Shown: positions 16,118-25,342 of the stretch, one piece after another | How the letters are laid out: each line of letters opens with the position of its first letter | How positions within the stretch are numbered: position 1 is the first letter of the stretch | Assembly (NCBI RefSeq): GCF_011064595.1 | Contig: NZ_JAALJI010000011.1 | Coordinates: 153,618 to 217,617, forward strand | Origin: Paludisphaera soli | Lineage (GTDB): Bacteria > Planctomycetota > Planctomycetia > Isosphaerales > Isosphaeraceae | Length of the DNA: 64,000 bases | Reading direction: 5' to 3' | Position numbers and translations under genes: made by a program | Notes under the pieces: model-generated | Told to the model about the DNA's origin: nothing | Database searches by the model: none | The model's input: the letters and a program-made list of their open reading frames with translations, nothing else

Positions 16118-17437
16118 ATGCAGAAGACGCTCCCCCTGACGATGGCCCTGCTGGCGGCCTCGGCGGCCTTCGCCGGGCGGCCCGCCGCCGCCGACGAGGA
16201 ACCCGCCTTCCAGACCCTCTTCAACGGCAAGGACCTCTCGGGCTGGCACGGCGAGTCGACCATCGACCCGCGCAAGTTCAAGGCGATGAGCCCCGAGGAT
16301 CAGAAGGCCAAGCTGGAGAAGGACGCCGCCGACGCCGCCCAGCACTGGAAGGTCGAGGACGAGGAGATCGTCAACGACGGCCACGGCGTCTTCCTGGCGA
16401 CCGACAAGGAGTATGGCGACGTCGAGTTCTTCGTCGACTTCAAGATCGGCCCCCTGGGCGACAGCGGGATCTACCTCCGCGGCACGCCCCAGATCCAGAT
16501 CTGGGACTTCCGCGAGGAGGGCGGCAAGCACGAACTCGGCGCCGACAAGGGCTCGGGCGGCCTCTGGAACAACTCCCCCGGCGCGCCCGGCAAGGACCCG
16601 CTGGTCTTCGCCGACAACCCGATCGGCGAGTGGAACACCCTGCGGGTGATCCAGGTCGGCGCCCGGACCACGATCTACCTGAACGGCAAGCTCGTCGTCC
16701 AGGACGCGGTCATGGAGAACTACTGGGACCGCAAGACCCCCCTCGCCCCCGTCGGCCCGATCCAGCTCCAGACCCACGGCAGCGAGACCCGCTTCCGCAA
16801 CGTCAAGCTCCGCGAGATCCCCGCCGAGGAGGCCAACGCCTACCTCTCCAAGCTCGACGGGGCCGTCGGCGGCTTCGCCGAGGTCTTCAACGGCAAGGAC
16901 CTCTCCGGCTGGAAAGGCCCGGTCGAGAACTATGAGGTGGTGGACGGCGCCATCCGCTGCAAGCCCGGCCACGGCGGCACGCTCTACTACGGCGAGGAGT
17001 ACGGCGACCTCGTCGCCCGGGTCGAGTTCAAGCTCCCCCCCGGCGGCAACAACGGCCTGGCCATCCGCTACCCCGGCTCCGGCGACGCCGCCTACAACGG
17101 CATGACCGAGCTGCAGGTCCTCGACGACGGCGCCGAGAAGTACGCCAAGCTCGACCCCCGCCAGTACCACGGCTCGTCCTACGGCATGGTCGCCGCCCAG
17201 CGCGGCTACCTCCGCCCGGTCGGCGAGTGGAACTACGAGAAGGTCACCGTCAAGGGCCCGAAGATCCAGGTCGAGCTCAACGGCACCGTGATCCTCGACG
17301 CCGACCTGAGCACCGTCAAGGAGTTCATGGCCGACTCCCCCCACCCCGGCAAGGACCGGACCAGGGGCTACTTCGGCTTCGCCGGCCACAACGACCCCGT
17401 CGAGTTCCGCAACGTCTCCATCAAGCCGCTCGACTGA
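16118..17437 (+). CDS. Secreted protein with two DUF1080 (3-keto-disaccharide hydrolase) domains
   Basis: 439 residues with a signal peptide (to about residue 25). Two tandem concanavalin-like DUF1080 domains are visible: the first starts FQTLFNGKDLSGWHG (about 28) and the second FAEVFNGKDLSGWKG (about 255); each ends in a TRFRNVKLREI or VEFRNVSIKPL strand. Members of the family include 3-keto-glycoside hydrolases, and DUF1080 proteins are very abundant in planctomycetes; the substrate is unknown. Its position directly behind GH78 suggests a role on the same or related glycans. It lies between two hairpin terminators, so it is probably its own transcript. Confidence 0.88.
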   Translation: MQKTLPLTMALLAASAAFAGRPAAADEEPAFQTLFNGKDLSGWHGESTIDPRKFKAMSPEDQKAKLEKDAADAAQHWKVEDEEIVNDGHGVFLATDKEYGDVEFFVDFKIGPLGDSGIYLRGTPQIQIWDFREEGGKHELGADKGSGGLWNNSPGAPGKDPLVFADNPIGEWNTLRVIQVGARTTIYLNGKLVVQDAVMENYWDRKTPLAPVGPIQLQTHGSETRFRNVKLREIPAEEANAYLSKLDGAVGGFAEVFNGKDLSGWKGPVENYEVVDGAIRCKPGHGGTLYYGEEYGDLVARVEFKLPPGGNNGLAIRYPGSGDAAYNGMTELQVLDDGAEKYAKLDPRQYHGSSYGMVAAQRGYLRPVGEWNYEKVTVKGPKIQVELNGTVILDADLSTVKEFMADSPHPGKDRTRGYFGFAGHNDPVEFRNVSIKPLD

Positions 17438-17465
17438 GCCGAGCAGGCTTTGAACCCGACCCCCG

Positions 17466-17512
17466 AAGGCCGCGCGGACGTCCCCACCTCGGGACGCGCC
17501 GCGCGGCCTTCG
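17466..17512 (+). terminator. Rho-independent terminator after the DUF1080 gene
   Basis: AAGGCCGCGC (17466-17475) and GCGCGGCCTT (17501-17510) form a perfect 10-bp outer stem; GTCCC/GGGAC inside can extend it. There is only a weak T tract, but the spacing of 28 bp from the stop fits. Confidence 0.65.
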
Positions 17513-17611
17513 CCGTCCCCGGCCGCCCGGCGGCGGTGGACGCCCGCCCGGCCGCGTGGGTACCCTGAAGCTCGACCCGAATCCGCCCCTCCCCCGGATC
17601 AGACGCCGCCG

Positions 17612-18664
17612 ATGAGCGACCCCACACCCGACGACAGGCCCAAGCGGCGGCCGCGCTATCGCGGGCGGAACCCCCGGCTCTTCCACGAGAAGTACAAGGA
17701 ACACCAGCCCGAGCGCTACCCCGACGACGTGGCGAAGGTCCTCGCCGGGGGCAAGACCCCCGCCGGCACGCACCGGCCGATCATGACGGCCGAGATCCTC
17801 CGCGCCCTCGCGCCCCGGCCGGGGGACGTCGCCGTCGACTGCACGCTCGGCCACGGCGGCCACGCCCGCGCCCTGCTCGACGCGATCAGGCCCGGCGGGC
17901 GGCTCCTGGGGATGGACGCCGACCCGATCGAGTTCCCCAGGACCGAGGCCCGGCTCCTCGCCCTGGGCCATCCCCCCGGCTCGATCGTCCTCCGCCGCGC
18001 GAACTTCGCGACGCTCGCCCGATTCCTGGCCGAGGAGGCCCCCGAGGGCGCCGACGTGCTGCTGGCCGACCTCGGCCTCTCCTCCATGCAGATCGACGAT
18101 CCGGCGCGAGGCTTCAGCTTCAAGGCGGACGGCCCGCTCGACATGCGGATGAACCCCGCGCGGGGCCGGCCCGCCTCCGCCCTGCTGTCGGAGCTGGGCG
18201 AGCCCGGCCTGGCCCGGCTCCTCGACGAGAACGCCGACGAGCCCCGCGCCCGCGAGCTGGCCGCCGCGATCCTCCGCGCCCGCGCGCGCGAGCCGATCGC
18301 GACGACCGGGGCCCTCGCCTCGGCCGTGCGAGCGGCCTGCACGCGGCTCGGCCTCCCGGCCGAGGTCGCCGAGGACGCCGTGCGGCGGACCTTCCAGGCG
18401 ATCCGGATCGCGGTGAACGACGAGTTCGGGACGCTGGCCGAGTTCCTCCGCACCCTGCCGGGCTGCCTCCGCTCGGGTGGTCGGGTCGCGATCCTGACGT
18501 TCCACTCGGGCGAGGACCGTCGCGTGAAGGCGGCGTTCAAGGACGGCCTGCACGCGGGCGTCTACGCCTCGATCGCCGACGACGTCGTCCGACCCTCGGC
18601 CGAGGAGCGCCGCGACAACCCCCGCTCGTCGTCGGCCAAGCTGCGGTTCGCGGTCCGGGCGTAG
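17612..18664 (+). CDS. rsmH: 16S rRNA (cytosine(1402)-N(4))-methyltransferase
   Basis: 350 residues; typical RsmH is about 310, and the extra length is a basic N-terminal extension. The SAM-binding motif DCTLGHGGHARALL (about residue 81), LGLSSMQIDDPARGFSF, the DMRMN motif, FQAIRIAVNDE and ILTFHSGEDR are all diagnostic of the RsmH/MraW family, which methylates C1402 in the decoding centre. The ATG at 17612 is chosen over a frame starting at 17450 that would run through the terminator. In most bacteria this gene sits in the mraZ-fts-mur cluster; here it stands alone. Confidence 0.92.
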   Translation: MSDPTPDDRPKRRPRYRGRNPRLFHEKYKEHQPERYPDDVAKVLAGGKTPAGTHRPIMTAEILRALAPRPGDVAVDCTLGHGGHARALLDAIRPGGRLLGMDADPIEFPRTEARLLALGHPPGSIVLRRANFATLARFLAEEAPEGADVLLADLGLSSMQIDDPARGFSFKADGPLDMRMNPARGRPASALLSELGEPGLARLLDENADEPRARELAAAILRARAREPIATTGALASAVRAACTRLGLPAEVAEDAVRRTFQAIRIAVNDEFGTLAEFLRTLPGCLRSGGRVAILTFHSGEDRRVKAAFKDGLHAGVYASIADDVVRPSAEERRDNPRSSSAKLRFAVRA

Positions 18665-18693
18665 GTCGTGTTCGAACGGGAAGGCGGAATCGC

Positions 18694-19083
18694 ATGGGAA
18701 CGGACCTCGGGCGGCTCGGACGGATCGTCGGCAAGTGGGCCTTCGCCGGGCTGTTCGTGCTCGCCGGCGTGGGCCATTTCGTCGCGCCCGAGGCCTACAT
18801 GCGGATCATGCCGCCGGCCCTGCCGTACCACCGGGAGCTGGTGCTGATCAGCGGCGCGTTCGAGATCGCGCTGGGGGTCCTGCTGCTGATCCCGCGGACC
18901 TCCCGCTTCGCCGCCTGGGGCCTGATCGCCCTGCTGATCGCCGTCTTCCCGGCGAACGTCTTCATGTACCATCACGCCGATCGGTTCGCGGTCCCCCCGG
19001 CGCTCCTGCTGATGAGGCTGCCGCTCCAGGGGTTGCTGATCCTCTGGGCGTACGCCTACACGAGGCCGGGCCGCCGCGACTGA
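18694..19083 (+). CDS. DoxX-family small membrane protein
   Basis: 129 residues with four predicted membrane helices. The pattern GLFVLAGVGHFVAPEAYMRIMPPALPYH, then GAFEIALGVLLLIP and a third helix ending FPANVFMYHH, matches the DoxX/DUF4870-like group of quinone-associated or thiol-stress membrane proteins. The reaction, if any, is not known. The ATG at 18694 is preceded by GGGAAGG at 18678-18684. It follows rsmH by 29 bp and ends 21 bp from the converging Uma2 gene. Confidence 0.82.
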   Translation: MGTDLGRLGRIVGKWAFAGLFVLAGVGHFVAPEAYMRIMPPALPYHRELVLISGAFEIALGVLLLIPRTSRFAAWGLIALLIAVFPANVFMYHHADRFAVPPALLLMRLPLQGLLILWAYAYTRPGRRD

Positions 19084-19104
19084 CCGCCGGGCTCGGATCG
19101 CCCG

Positions 19105-19749
19105 TCAGTCGTAGAGGACGCCCTTGAGGTCGAGCGTGAAGCCGGGGAGGACGTCCTCGCCGGAGAGGGTCGCGGGCCCGGCGAGGGTCTCGGCCCCGCG
19201 GCCGGGGCGGTAGACCTCGACGGCCCGCGCCTCCGGGTCGATCAGCCAGCCGAGGCGGACGCCGTGGGCGAGGTAGGCGGCCATCTTGGCGCGGAGGGCC
19301 GGGATCGGATCGCTGGGGGAGCGGAGCTCGGCGACGAAGTCGGGCACGACGGGGGCGAAGCGTCGGCGTTCCTCGGCGGGGACGCGGTCCCAGCGGTCGA
19401 GGGCGATCCAGGAGGCGTCGGGCGAGCGCACCGAGCCGTCGGGCAGCGTGAACCCCGCCGACGAATCGAACACCTTGCCGAGTCCCTTCGCCCGGTTCCA
19501 GACGCCCAGTTGGATGATCAGCTCGGCGTTGCGGCCGCTCCCCTCGGACGATGCGGGCGTCATGGCGATGAGGGCTCCGTCGGCGTCGCGCTCCAGTCGC
19601 AGGTCGCGGTTCGCGGCGCAGAGGGCGGCGAAGCCGTCGGGGTCGACGAGGAGGCGAGCCCCGGCCGGGACCGTCAGCGTGGTCGCGGCCGGGGCGTCGG
19701 CTTCGGCGTCGGCCCCGGGGGGGCGACGCTCCAGGGTCGTGCTGGCCAT
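19105..19749 (-). CDS. Uma2-family (DUF820) putative endonuclease
   Basis: 214 residues. The PD-(D/E)XK fold of the Uma2 family is recognisable: VRSPDASWI (first Asp), VPDFVAELRSPSD (Glu) and LRAKMAAYLAHGVRLGWLIDP carrying a Lys four residues before the Tyr. An N-terminal Ala/Pro-rich stretch precedes the domain. Uma2 proteins occur in many copies in planctomycetes and cyanobacteria; nuclease activity is inferred from fold only. It follows the DUF1501 gene on the same strand by 26 bp and may be co-transcribed. Confidence 0.85.
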   Translation of the reverse strand: MASTTLERRPPGADAEADAPAATTLTVPAGARLLVDPDGFAALCAANRDLRLERDADGALIAMTPASSEGSGRNAELIIQLGVWNRAKGLGKVFDSSAGFTLPDGSVRSPDASWIALDRWDRVPAEERRRFAPVVPDFVAELRSPSDPIPALRAKMAAYLAHGVRLGWLIDPEARAVEVYRPGRGAETLAGPATLSGEDVLPGFTLDLKGVLYD

Positions 19750-19775
19750 CGGTCGCCCCTCCGGCTCGGTTCGGC

Positions 19776-21266
19776 TCAGGCCAGGATGGCCTGGACGGGG
19801 TTCTGCTCCAGGACGCCGGTCAGGCGCTGGTCGAGGCCCTGGGACTTGAAGGTGAGGCGGCGGTGGTCGATCCCCATGCAGTGGAGGATCGTGGCGTTCA
19901 TGTCGTGGATGTGGACCGGGTTCTCGACGACATTGTAGCTGAAGTCGTCGGTCTCGCCGTGGACCACGCCCTTCTTGATGCCGCCGCCGGCCATCCAGAT
20001 GGGGAAGCACTTGGGGTGGTGGTCGCGGCCGTAGTTGTCGCGGGTGAGCGGGCCCTGGCAGTAGATCGTCCGGCCGAACTCGCCGCCCCAGATGACCAGG
20101 GTGTCCTCGAGCAGCCCGCGCTGCTTGAGGTCGGTGATGAGGGCGTAGCAGGCCTGGTCGACGTCCTTGCACTGGGCGGGGAGGTCGCCGGCCATGTTGC
20201 CGTGCTGGTCCCATCCCCGGTGGAAAATCTGCACGAACCGGACGTCGCGCTCGGCCAGGCGGCGGGCCAGCAGGGCGGAGCGGGCGAAGCTGCCGGGCTT
20301 GTGGACGTCGGGCCCGTACATGTCCAGGACGTGCTGGGGCTCGGACGAGACGTCGGCCATGTCGGGGACGCTGGTCTGCATCCGGAAGGCCATCTCGTAC
20401 TGGGCGATCCGCGCCTGGGTCTCGGGGTCGGCGAACGACGCGTATTCCTTCTGGTTCAGGCGGTTGATGGCGTCGAGCGAGCGGCGGCGGACGCCCGCGT
20501 CCACGCCGCCGGGGTTCGACAGGAACAGCACCGGGTCTCCCGAGGAGCGCAGGGCCACCCCCTGGTACTTGCTGGGGAGGAACCCCGCGCTCCAGAGGCG
20601 GTTGTAGATCGCCTGGGCCGAGGTTTTGCTCGACCACGACGGCGTCATCACGACGAACGACGGCAGGTCCTGGTTGAGCGAGCCCAGCCCGTAGCTCAGC
20701 CAGGAGCCCAGGCTGGCCCGGCCGGGGAGCTGGTTGCCGGTGCAGATGTAGGTGACGGCCGGGTCGTGGTTGATGGCCTCGGTCCAGGTCGTCTTGATCA
20801 GGGCGATCTCGTCGACGATCTTGGCCGTCCACGGCAGCAGCTCGCTGACCCACATGCCGGACTTGCCGTGCTGGGCGAACTTGTACTTGGACGGCGCGAC
20901 CGGGAACCGGGCCTGGCCGCTGGTCATGGTGGTCAGGCGCTGGCCCTTGCGGATCGATTCGGGCAGGTCCTTGTCGAACTGCTCGTCCATCTTCGGCTTG
21001 TAGTCGAAGAGGTCGATCTGCGAGGGGCCGCCGTTCATGTGCAGGTAGATCGCCCGCTTGGCCTTGGGAGCGAAGTGGGGGAGGCCGGGGAGGCCGCCGC
21101 CGACGTTCGGCAGGGCGGGCGCGGCCGGGCCGGCGCCCGGCGGGGCGGCGATCCCCTCGCGGGCGAGGAGGTCGGCCAGGGCGGCCGCGCCGAAGCTCAT
21201 TACGCCGGCTCGGCCGAAGAAGCTGCGGCGGGTCTCGACGGCGGAGTGTTCGCGGATCGGGTCCAT
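19776..21266 (-). CDS. DUF1501 protein (alkaline-phosphatase/sulfatase superfamily-like), Tat-exported
   Basis: 496 residues. A twin-arginine-like signal ([20 protein letters not shown]) is at residues 12-31. The DUF1501 pattern follows: [47 protein letters not shown]-like middle region, [20 protein letters not shown] and WGGEFGRT near the C-terminus, where metal-binding residues of the superfamily would lie. DUF1501 genes are characteristically found next to DUF1549/DUF1553 cytochrome genes in planctomycetes, as here (69-bp gap). The biochemical role is not established. Confidence 0.92.
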   Translation of the reverse strand: MDPIREHSAVETRRSFFGRAGVMSFGAAALADLLAREGIAAPPGAGPAAPALPNVGGGLPGLPHFAPKAKRAIYLHMNGGPSQIDLFDYKPKMDEQFDKDLPESIRKGQRLTTMTSGQARFPVAPSKYKFAQHGKSGMWVSELLPWTAKIVDEIALIKTTWTEAINHDPAVTYICTGNQLPGRASLGSWLSYGLGSLNQDLPSFVVMTPSWSSKTSAQAIYNRLWSAGFLPSKYQGVALRSSGDPVLFLSNPGGVDAGVRRRSLDAINRLNQKEYASFADPETQARIAQYEMAFRMQTSVPDMADVSSEPQHVLDMYGPDVHKPGSFARSALLARRLAERDVRFVQIFHRGWDQHGNMAGDLPAQCKDVDQACYALITDLKQRGLLEDTLVIWGGEFGRTIYCQGPLTRDNYGRDHHPKCFPIWMAGGGIKKGVVHGETDDFSYNVVENPVHIHDMNATILHCMGIDHRRLTFKSQGLDQRLTGVLEQNPVQAILA

Positions 21267-21335
21267 CGGGGGCTCCTCGGGGCCGGGCGGTCGGTCGGAT
21301 CGGGTCGGGTCGGGGCGAGTCGATGCGAGCCGACG

Positions 21336-24300
21336 TCAGCCCCGGGTGATGACTTCGTCCAGGTTCAGGATGATGTTGCCGATCATGGTCCAGGGGGCCA
21401 GGTCGCCGGGGGCGAGCGCCGGGTCGGGCTTGGTCGCGCCGGACTCGATCAGGGCACGGGCCGCCTCGGGCTTGTCGGCGTAGTGGGCCGAGAAGTCCCG
21501 GAGCGCGGCGGACAGCTCGGCCAGGTCGTCGGCGTCGGGCGTGCGGGCGGTCGCCAGGCGGAACATGAACGCCAGCCGCTCGTCGGTCGTCGAGCCGCCT
21601 TCGCGGAGCGCCCGCTCGGCCAGGGCGCGCGAGGCCTCGACGTACTGGGGCTCGTTCAGGAGCAGCAGGGCCTGGAGCGGGGTGTTGGTGCGCTCGCGGC
21701 GGACCTGGCACGACTCGCGCGAGGGGGCGTCGAACGTGGACATCTGCGGCGGCGGCGCGGTCCGCTTCCAGAAGGTGTAGAGGCTCCGGCGCTGGACCTT
21801 GTCGGGCCCCTCGTCGGCCTTAAAGATGCCGGTGTCGCTGCCGACGTAGGCGACGGCCTCCCACAGGCCCGACGGCTGGGGCGGCTTGACGCTCGGCCCG
21901 CCCATCTTCTCGACGAGCACGCCGGCGGCGAAGAAGGCCTGGTCCCGCAGCGTCTCGGCGTCGAGCCGGAACCGGGGGCCGCGGGCCAGCAGCCGGTTCG
22001 CGGGGTCCTTGGCCAGCCCCTCGGGCGTGGACCTCGTGGTCTGGCGGTACGCGGCCGAGGTCACCAGCCGCTTCATCAGCCGCTTGACGTCCCAGCCGTC
22101 CTCGCGGAAGTCCACCGCCAGCCAGTCCAGCAGCTCGGGGTGGCTGGGGGGCTCGCCCTGGGCGCCGAAGTCTTCCGAGGTCTTCACCAACCCCGTGCCG
22201 AAGACCTGCTGCCAGAACCGGTTGACGGCCACGCGGGCGGTCAGCGGGTGCTCGGGCGCGACCAGCCAGCGGGCCAGGCCCAGGCGGTCGGCCGGCGCGT
22301 CGGAGGGGAGGGGGGGGAGGAACGCGGGGACGACCCGCCCGACCTGGTCCTTGGGCTGGTCGTACTCGCCCCGGTTGAGGACGAACGCCGGCTTGGGGTC
22401 GCCCTGGCGCTCGCGGAAGATCAGCGTCGTGGAGACGGCCTCCTCCAGCTTCATCTTCTCGGCCTCGACCCTGGCGATGTCGTCGCGGATCGGCCGGGCG
22501 GCCTCGCGCGCCTTCGACCAGCCGTCGGCCAGGAAGCGGTCGAGGATCTGCTTGCGCTCGTCCTCGGTGCGCTTCGCGCGGGGCTTCTTCACGATGGCCT
22601 TGAGCGGGTCGGGCAGGCCCGCGCCGTCGTCGGCGAGCCGGGCGCGGACCCAGGCGGTGAGGCTGTCGTACTCCTGGCCCGCCTGGGGCGTCCAGGTGCG
22701 CAGGCCGCTCTCGTCGAAGTAGGCGACGCCGTCGAAGAGGGTGAAGGCCCAGCCCTCGATCTCGGTCCCGGGGGCGATCTCCAGCTTCGACGCGGGGACT
22801 TCCAGGCGGGCCCACTCGCCGTCGACCGGCAGGTCGCCGACGCGGAGCCGCTCGACGGAGCCGTCCTTGCCCCAGTCGATCTGGTTCTCGCCCCAGAAGG
22901 CCCGCCGCGACCACTGGCCGCCGACCTTCCACTGGAGCATCACCTCGCGCGGGGGCCGCTTGGGGTCGAGGAAGACGTGGGCGAAGAGCGAGTCCCCCTC
23001 GCCGACCTTGAGCTTCGGGCCGGCCGTCTCGATCACCTTCTGCGTCAGGCCCGTGGCCCTGATCCGGAGCGACGCGCCGCCGACCTTGACCGGGCTCTCG
23101 CCCGGGTCGACGAAGTCGCCGTCGCCGGTGGCGGTCGCGCCGGCGGGCGGCCCGTCGTCGATCCAGGTGAAGTCGCCCCGGGTGACGACCTCGGGGAGCC
23201 CCTCGTCGATCTTGAAGTCGTACGAGGCCGCGAACTTGGCGGACTCGACCTGGGCCTTCTCCTTGAGGGCGGCGATCTGGTCGCCGAGCTTGGCGATCTC
23301 CGCCGCCTGCTCGGCCGTCGGCGTCTTCAGGAACGGCTCCCAGCGCGACTTGTTGCCGTCCATCGCCGGGCCGTCGATGTTGTTGAAGAAGGCGAAGAAC
23401 TGGTAGTACTCTTTCTGCGTGATCGGGTCGTACTTGTGGTCGTGGCAGCGGGCGCAGCCGACGGTCAGGCCGAGGAAGACCTGGCCGTTGGTGTCGACCT
23501 GGTCGGTCACGTTGCGGGTGTAGACCTCCTGCTCGATCGAGCCCCCCTCGGCCGTCGAGACGTGGCAGCGGTTGAACCCGGTGGCGACGAGCTGGTCGGG
23601 CGTCGGGTTCGGCAGCAGGTCGCCGGCGAGCTGCTCGACGACGAACCGGTCGAACGGCTTGTCGTCGTTGAACGCCCTGACGACCCAGTCGCGATAGGCC
23701 CACATCTCGCGGAAGTTGTCCAGGTGGAGGCCGTGGGTGTCGCCATAGCGGGCGGCGTCCAGCCAGTAGCGGGCCATGTGCTCGCCATACCGGGGCGATT
23801 CCAGCAGGCGGTCGACGGCCTTCTCGTAGGCGGCGTCGAGCCCCTCGGCGGCGACCGCGGCCAGGAACGCGTCGGCCTCGGCGGGGGTGGGGGGGAGGCC
23901 GGTCAGGTCGAGCGTCGCCCGCCGCAGCAGGGTCGCGGGGTCGGCTGGCTCGGAGGGCTTCAGCCCCTCGGCCTCGATCCGCGCCAGCAGGAAGGCGTCG
24001 ACCGGGCCCCGGGGCCAGGCGGCGTCGGCGGTCTTGGGCGGCTCGGCCTTCTTCGGCGTCTCGAAGGCCCAGTGGCCGCTCCAGGGCGCCCCCTCGGCGA
24101 TCCAGCGCTTGAGGACGTCCACCTGCTCGGGCGTGAGCGACTTGCCCGACTCCTTCGGCGGCATCAGCAGCCCCTCGTCGTCGGTCTCGATGCGGAAGGC
24201 CAGGCCGCTCGCCTCGACGTCCCCGGCCACCACGGCGGCGTCGCCCGATTCGAGCTTGCCGAAGGCGCCCTCGCGGGTGTCCAGCCGCAGGCCCGCCTTG

Positions 24301-24491
24301 CGCTCCTTCTCGTCGAAGCCGTGGCAGGCGAAGCAGGCGTCGGAGAGGATCGGCCGCACGTCGCGGGCGAAGTCGACCTTGCCCTTCGAAGGCGAAGGGT
24401 CGGCCGGACCTTCGGCCCGTGCGAGCGGGGCCGAGACGAGCGTCGCCGCGATCAGCAGCGCCGCCGCGGAGGGGCGGGAACCAAGAGCCAT
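21336..24491 (-). CDS. Planctomycete cytochrome c / DUF1549 / DUF1553 protein
   Basis: 1051 residues, exported (signal peptide to about residue 26). Order: a cytochrome c-like module with CFACH at about residue 53 and the axial-Met-type LLMPPKESGKSL, then DUF1549 ([20 protein letters not shown] through CARCHDHKYDPITQKEYYQF, a second CxxCH), an inserted beta-rich domain of about 200 residues resembling a lamin/concanavalin-type module (PVKVGGASLRIRATG ... GTEIEGWAFTLFDG), and DUF1553 at the C-terminus (RLGLARWLV, FGAQGEPPSHPELLDWLAVDF). Likely a periplasmic haem protein working with the DUF1501 partner downstream. Confidence 0.92.
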   Translation of the reverse strand: MALGSRPSAAALLIAATLVSAPLARAEGPADPSPSKGKVDFARDVRPILSDACFACHGFDEKERKAGLRLDTREGAFGKLESGDAAVVAGDVEASGLAFRIETDDEGLLMPPKESGKSLTPEQVDVLKRWIAEGAPWSGHWAFETPKKAEPPKTADAAWPRGPVDAFLLARIEAEGLKPSEPADPATLLRRATLDLTGLPPTPAEADAFLAAVAAEGLDAAYEKAVDRLLESPRYGEHMARYWLDAARYGDTHGLHLDNFREMWAYRDWVVRAFNDDKPFDRFVVEQLAGDLLPNPTPDQLVATGFNRCHVSTAEGGSIEQEVYTRNVTDQVDTNGQVFLGLTVGCARCHDHKYDPITQKEYYQFFAFFNNIDGPAMDGNKSRWEPFLKTPTAEQAAEIAKLGDQIAALKEKAQVESAKFAASYDFKIDEGLPEVVTRGDFTWIDDGPPAGATATGDGDFVDPGESPVKVGGASLRIRATGLTQKVIETAGPKLKVGEGDSLFAHVFLDPKRPPREVMLQWKVGGQWSRRAFWGENQIDWGKDGSVERLRVGDLPVDGEWARLEVPASKLEIAPGTEIEGWAFTLFDGVAYFDESGLRTWTPQAGQEYDSLTAWVRARLADDGAGLPDPLKAIVKKPRAKRTEDERKQILDRFLADGWSKAREAARPIRDDIARVEAEKMKLEEAVSTTLIFRERQGDPKPAFVLNRGEYDQPKDQVGRVVPAFLPPLPSDAPADRLGLARWLVAPEHPLTARVAVNRFWQQVFGTGLVKTSEDFGAQGEPPSHPELLDWLAVDFREDGWDVKRLMKRLVTSAAYRQTTRSTPEGLAKDPANRLLARGPRFRLDAETLRDQAFFAAGVLVEKMGGPSVKPPQPSGLWEAVAYVGSDTGIFKADEGPDKVQRRSLYTFWKRTAPPPQMSTFDAPSRESCQVRRERTNTPLQALLLLNEPQYVEASRALAERALREGGSTTDERLAFMFRLATARTPDADDLAELSAALRDFSAHYADKPEAARALIESGATKPDPALAPGDLAPWTMIGNIILNLDEVITRG

Positions 24492-24713
24492 CGAGGGAAC
24501 CTCCCGAGGGGGGGCGGGATCATTCTTCGGCGGGGCGTCGCATTGTTGAACGACCCTTCAACTTTACCAGGACGGCAAGGCCGCCGGGAAGCGCATTCCG
24601 GCCGGGGCGGCCCTCGTCGGCGTCTGTCGCGACGGATACGATGGATACGTCGCCGACGGCGCGGGCGGTCGTCCGGCCCGCGTACGCTTCACCTCGGATC
24701 TCGGGGGATCTTC

Positions 24714-25289
24714 ATGCGCAAGATCGGCCCCTTCGTCGTCCTCGGCCTCCTCGCCCTGGCGATCCTGAGCAGCTTCCCGATCATCCGCCGGTCGGGCTCC
24801 ACCTGCGTCGTCTGCCGCCTCTGGAGGCGTGACGTCAGCCTGGGGCTCACCTGGACCGCGTATCAAGAGACCGAGTGCAGCCGTTACTACGCGGAGCACG
24901 TCGAGCCGGTTCACCAACACGTCTGGGGGCGGACGAGCTGCGCGACCCTGGTCAACGTCTTCGGGAGGCCGGTCGGGGTCGCCTGCGGCGATCGCCATCC
25001 GATCCTGAGCCTGGACTCGGAGGATCAGATGGCAATCTATCGGCACTTCGAGGACCCGGCCGAGGCGAGGCGGATGTTCCTCGAAACCGGCGGGGAAGGG
25101 CCCCGGGACTGGGAGCGTGGCCGGCTGATCGTTTCCGCGATCGCGGACTGGTATGTGGCCGGTCTCCCCGGCGAATGGGAGTCCTGGCGTGACCGATGCC
25201 TCGCCCAACACCCCGGCGGAGACGACGAGGCCCTCCACGGCCCGCCCGACCTCCGACGGGCCGACCCGGACCGCCCGCCGGTTCGATAA
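24714..25289 (+). CDS. Hypothetical Cys-rich membrane-anchored protein
   Basis: 191 residues, not recognised as a named family. One N-terminal hydrophobic helix (residues 5-23) precedes a domain with CVVC, then ETECSRYYAEHVEPVHQHVW, RTSC, and VACGDRHPI, a Cys/His arrangement suggestive of metal binding or disulfides. The C-terminus is acidic and Pro-rich. The ATG at 24714 follows a GGGGGAT stretch. The long open frame running through from 19863 is antisense shadow of the cytochrome and DUF1501 genes. Transcribed divergently from the cytochrome gene. Confidence 0.65.
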   Translation: MRKIGPFVVLGLLALAILSSFPIIRRSGSTCVVCRLWRRDVSLGLTWTAYQETECSRYYAEHVEPVHQHVWGRTSCATLVNVFGRPVGVACGDRHPILSLDSEDQMAIYRHFEDPAEARRMFLETGGEGPRDWERGRLIVSAIADWYVAGLPGEWESWRDRCLAQHPGGDDEALHGPPDLRRADPDRPPVR

Positions 25290-25342
25290 GGGGGCGGTCG
25301 CGTGATCCTCGTTCCAGTCGACCCTTTGCGGAAACCACCACG

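Noticed and set aside
12588..18553. Long minus-strand ORFs opposite GH78, DUF1080 and rsmH
   Set aside because: Antisense shadows with the same low-complexity Gly/Val/Asp/Arg composition; the plus-strand genes have clear families.
19863..25289. 1808-residue plus-strand ORF
   Set aside because: It is antisense to the DUF1501 and cytochrome genes and looks like GC-rich shadow sequence (long Gly/Ala/Val/Asp/Arg strings). Only its last 192 codons, from 24714, form a real gene.
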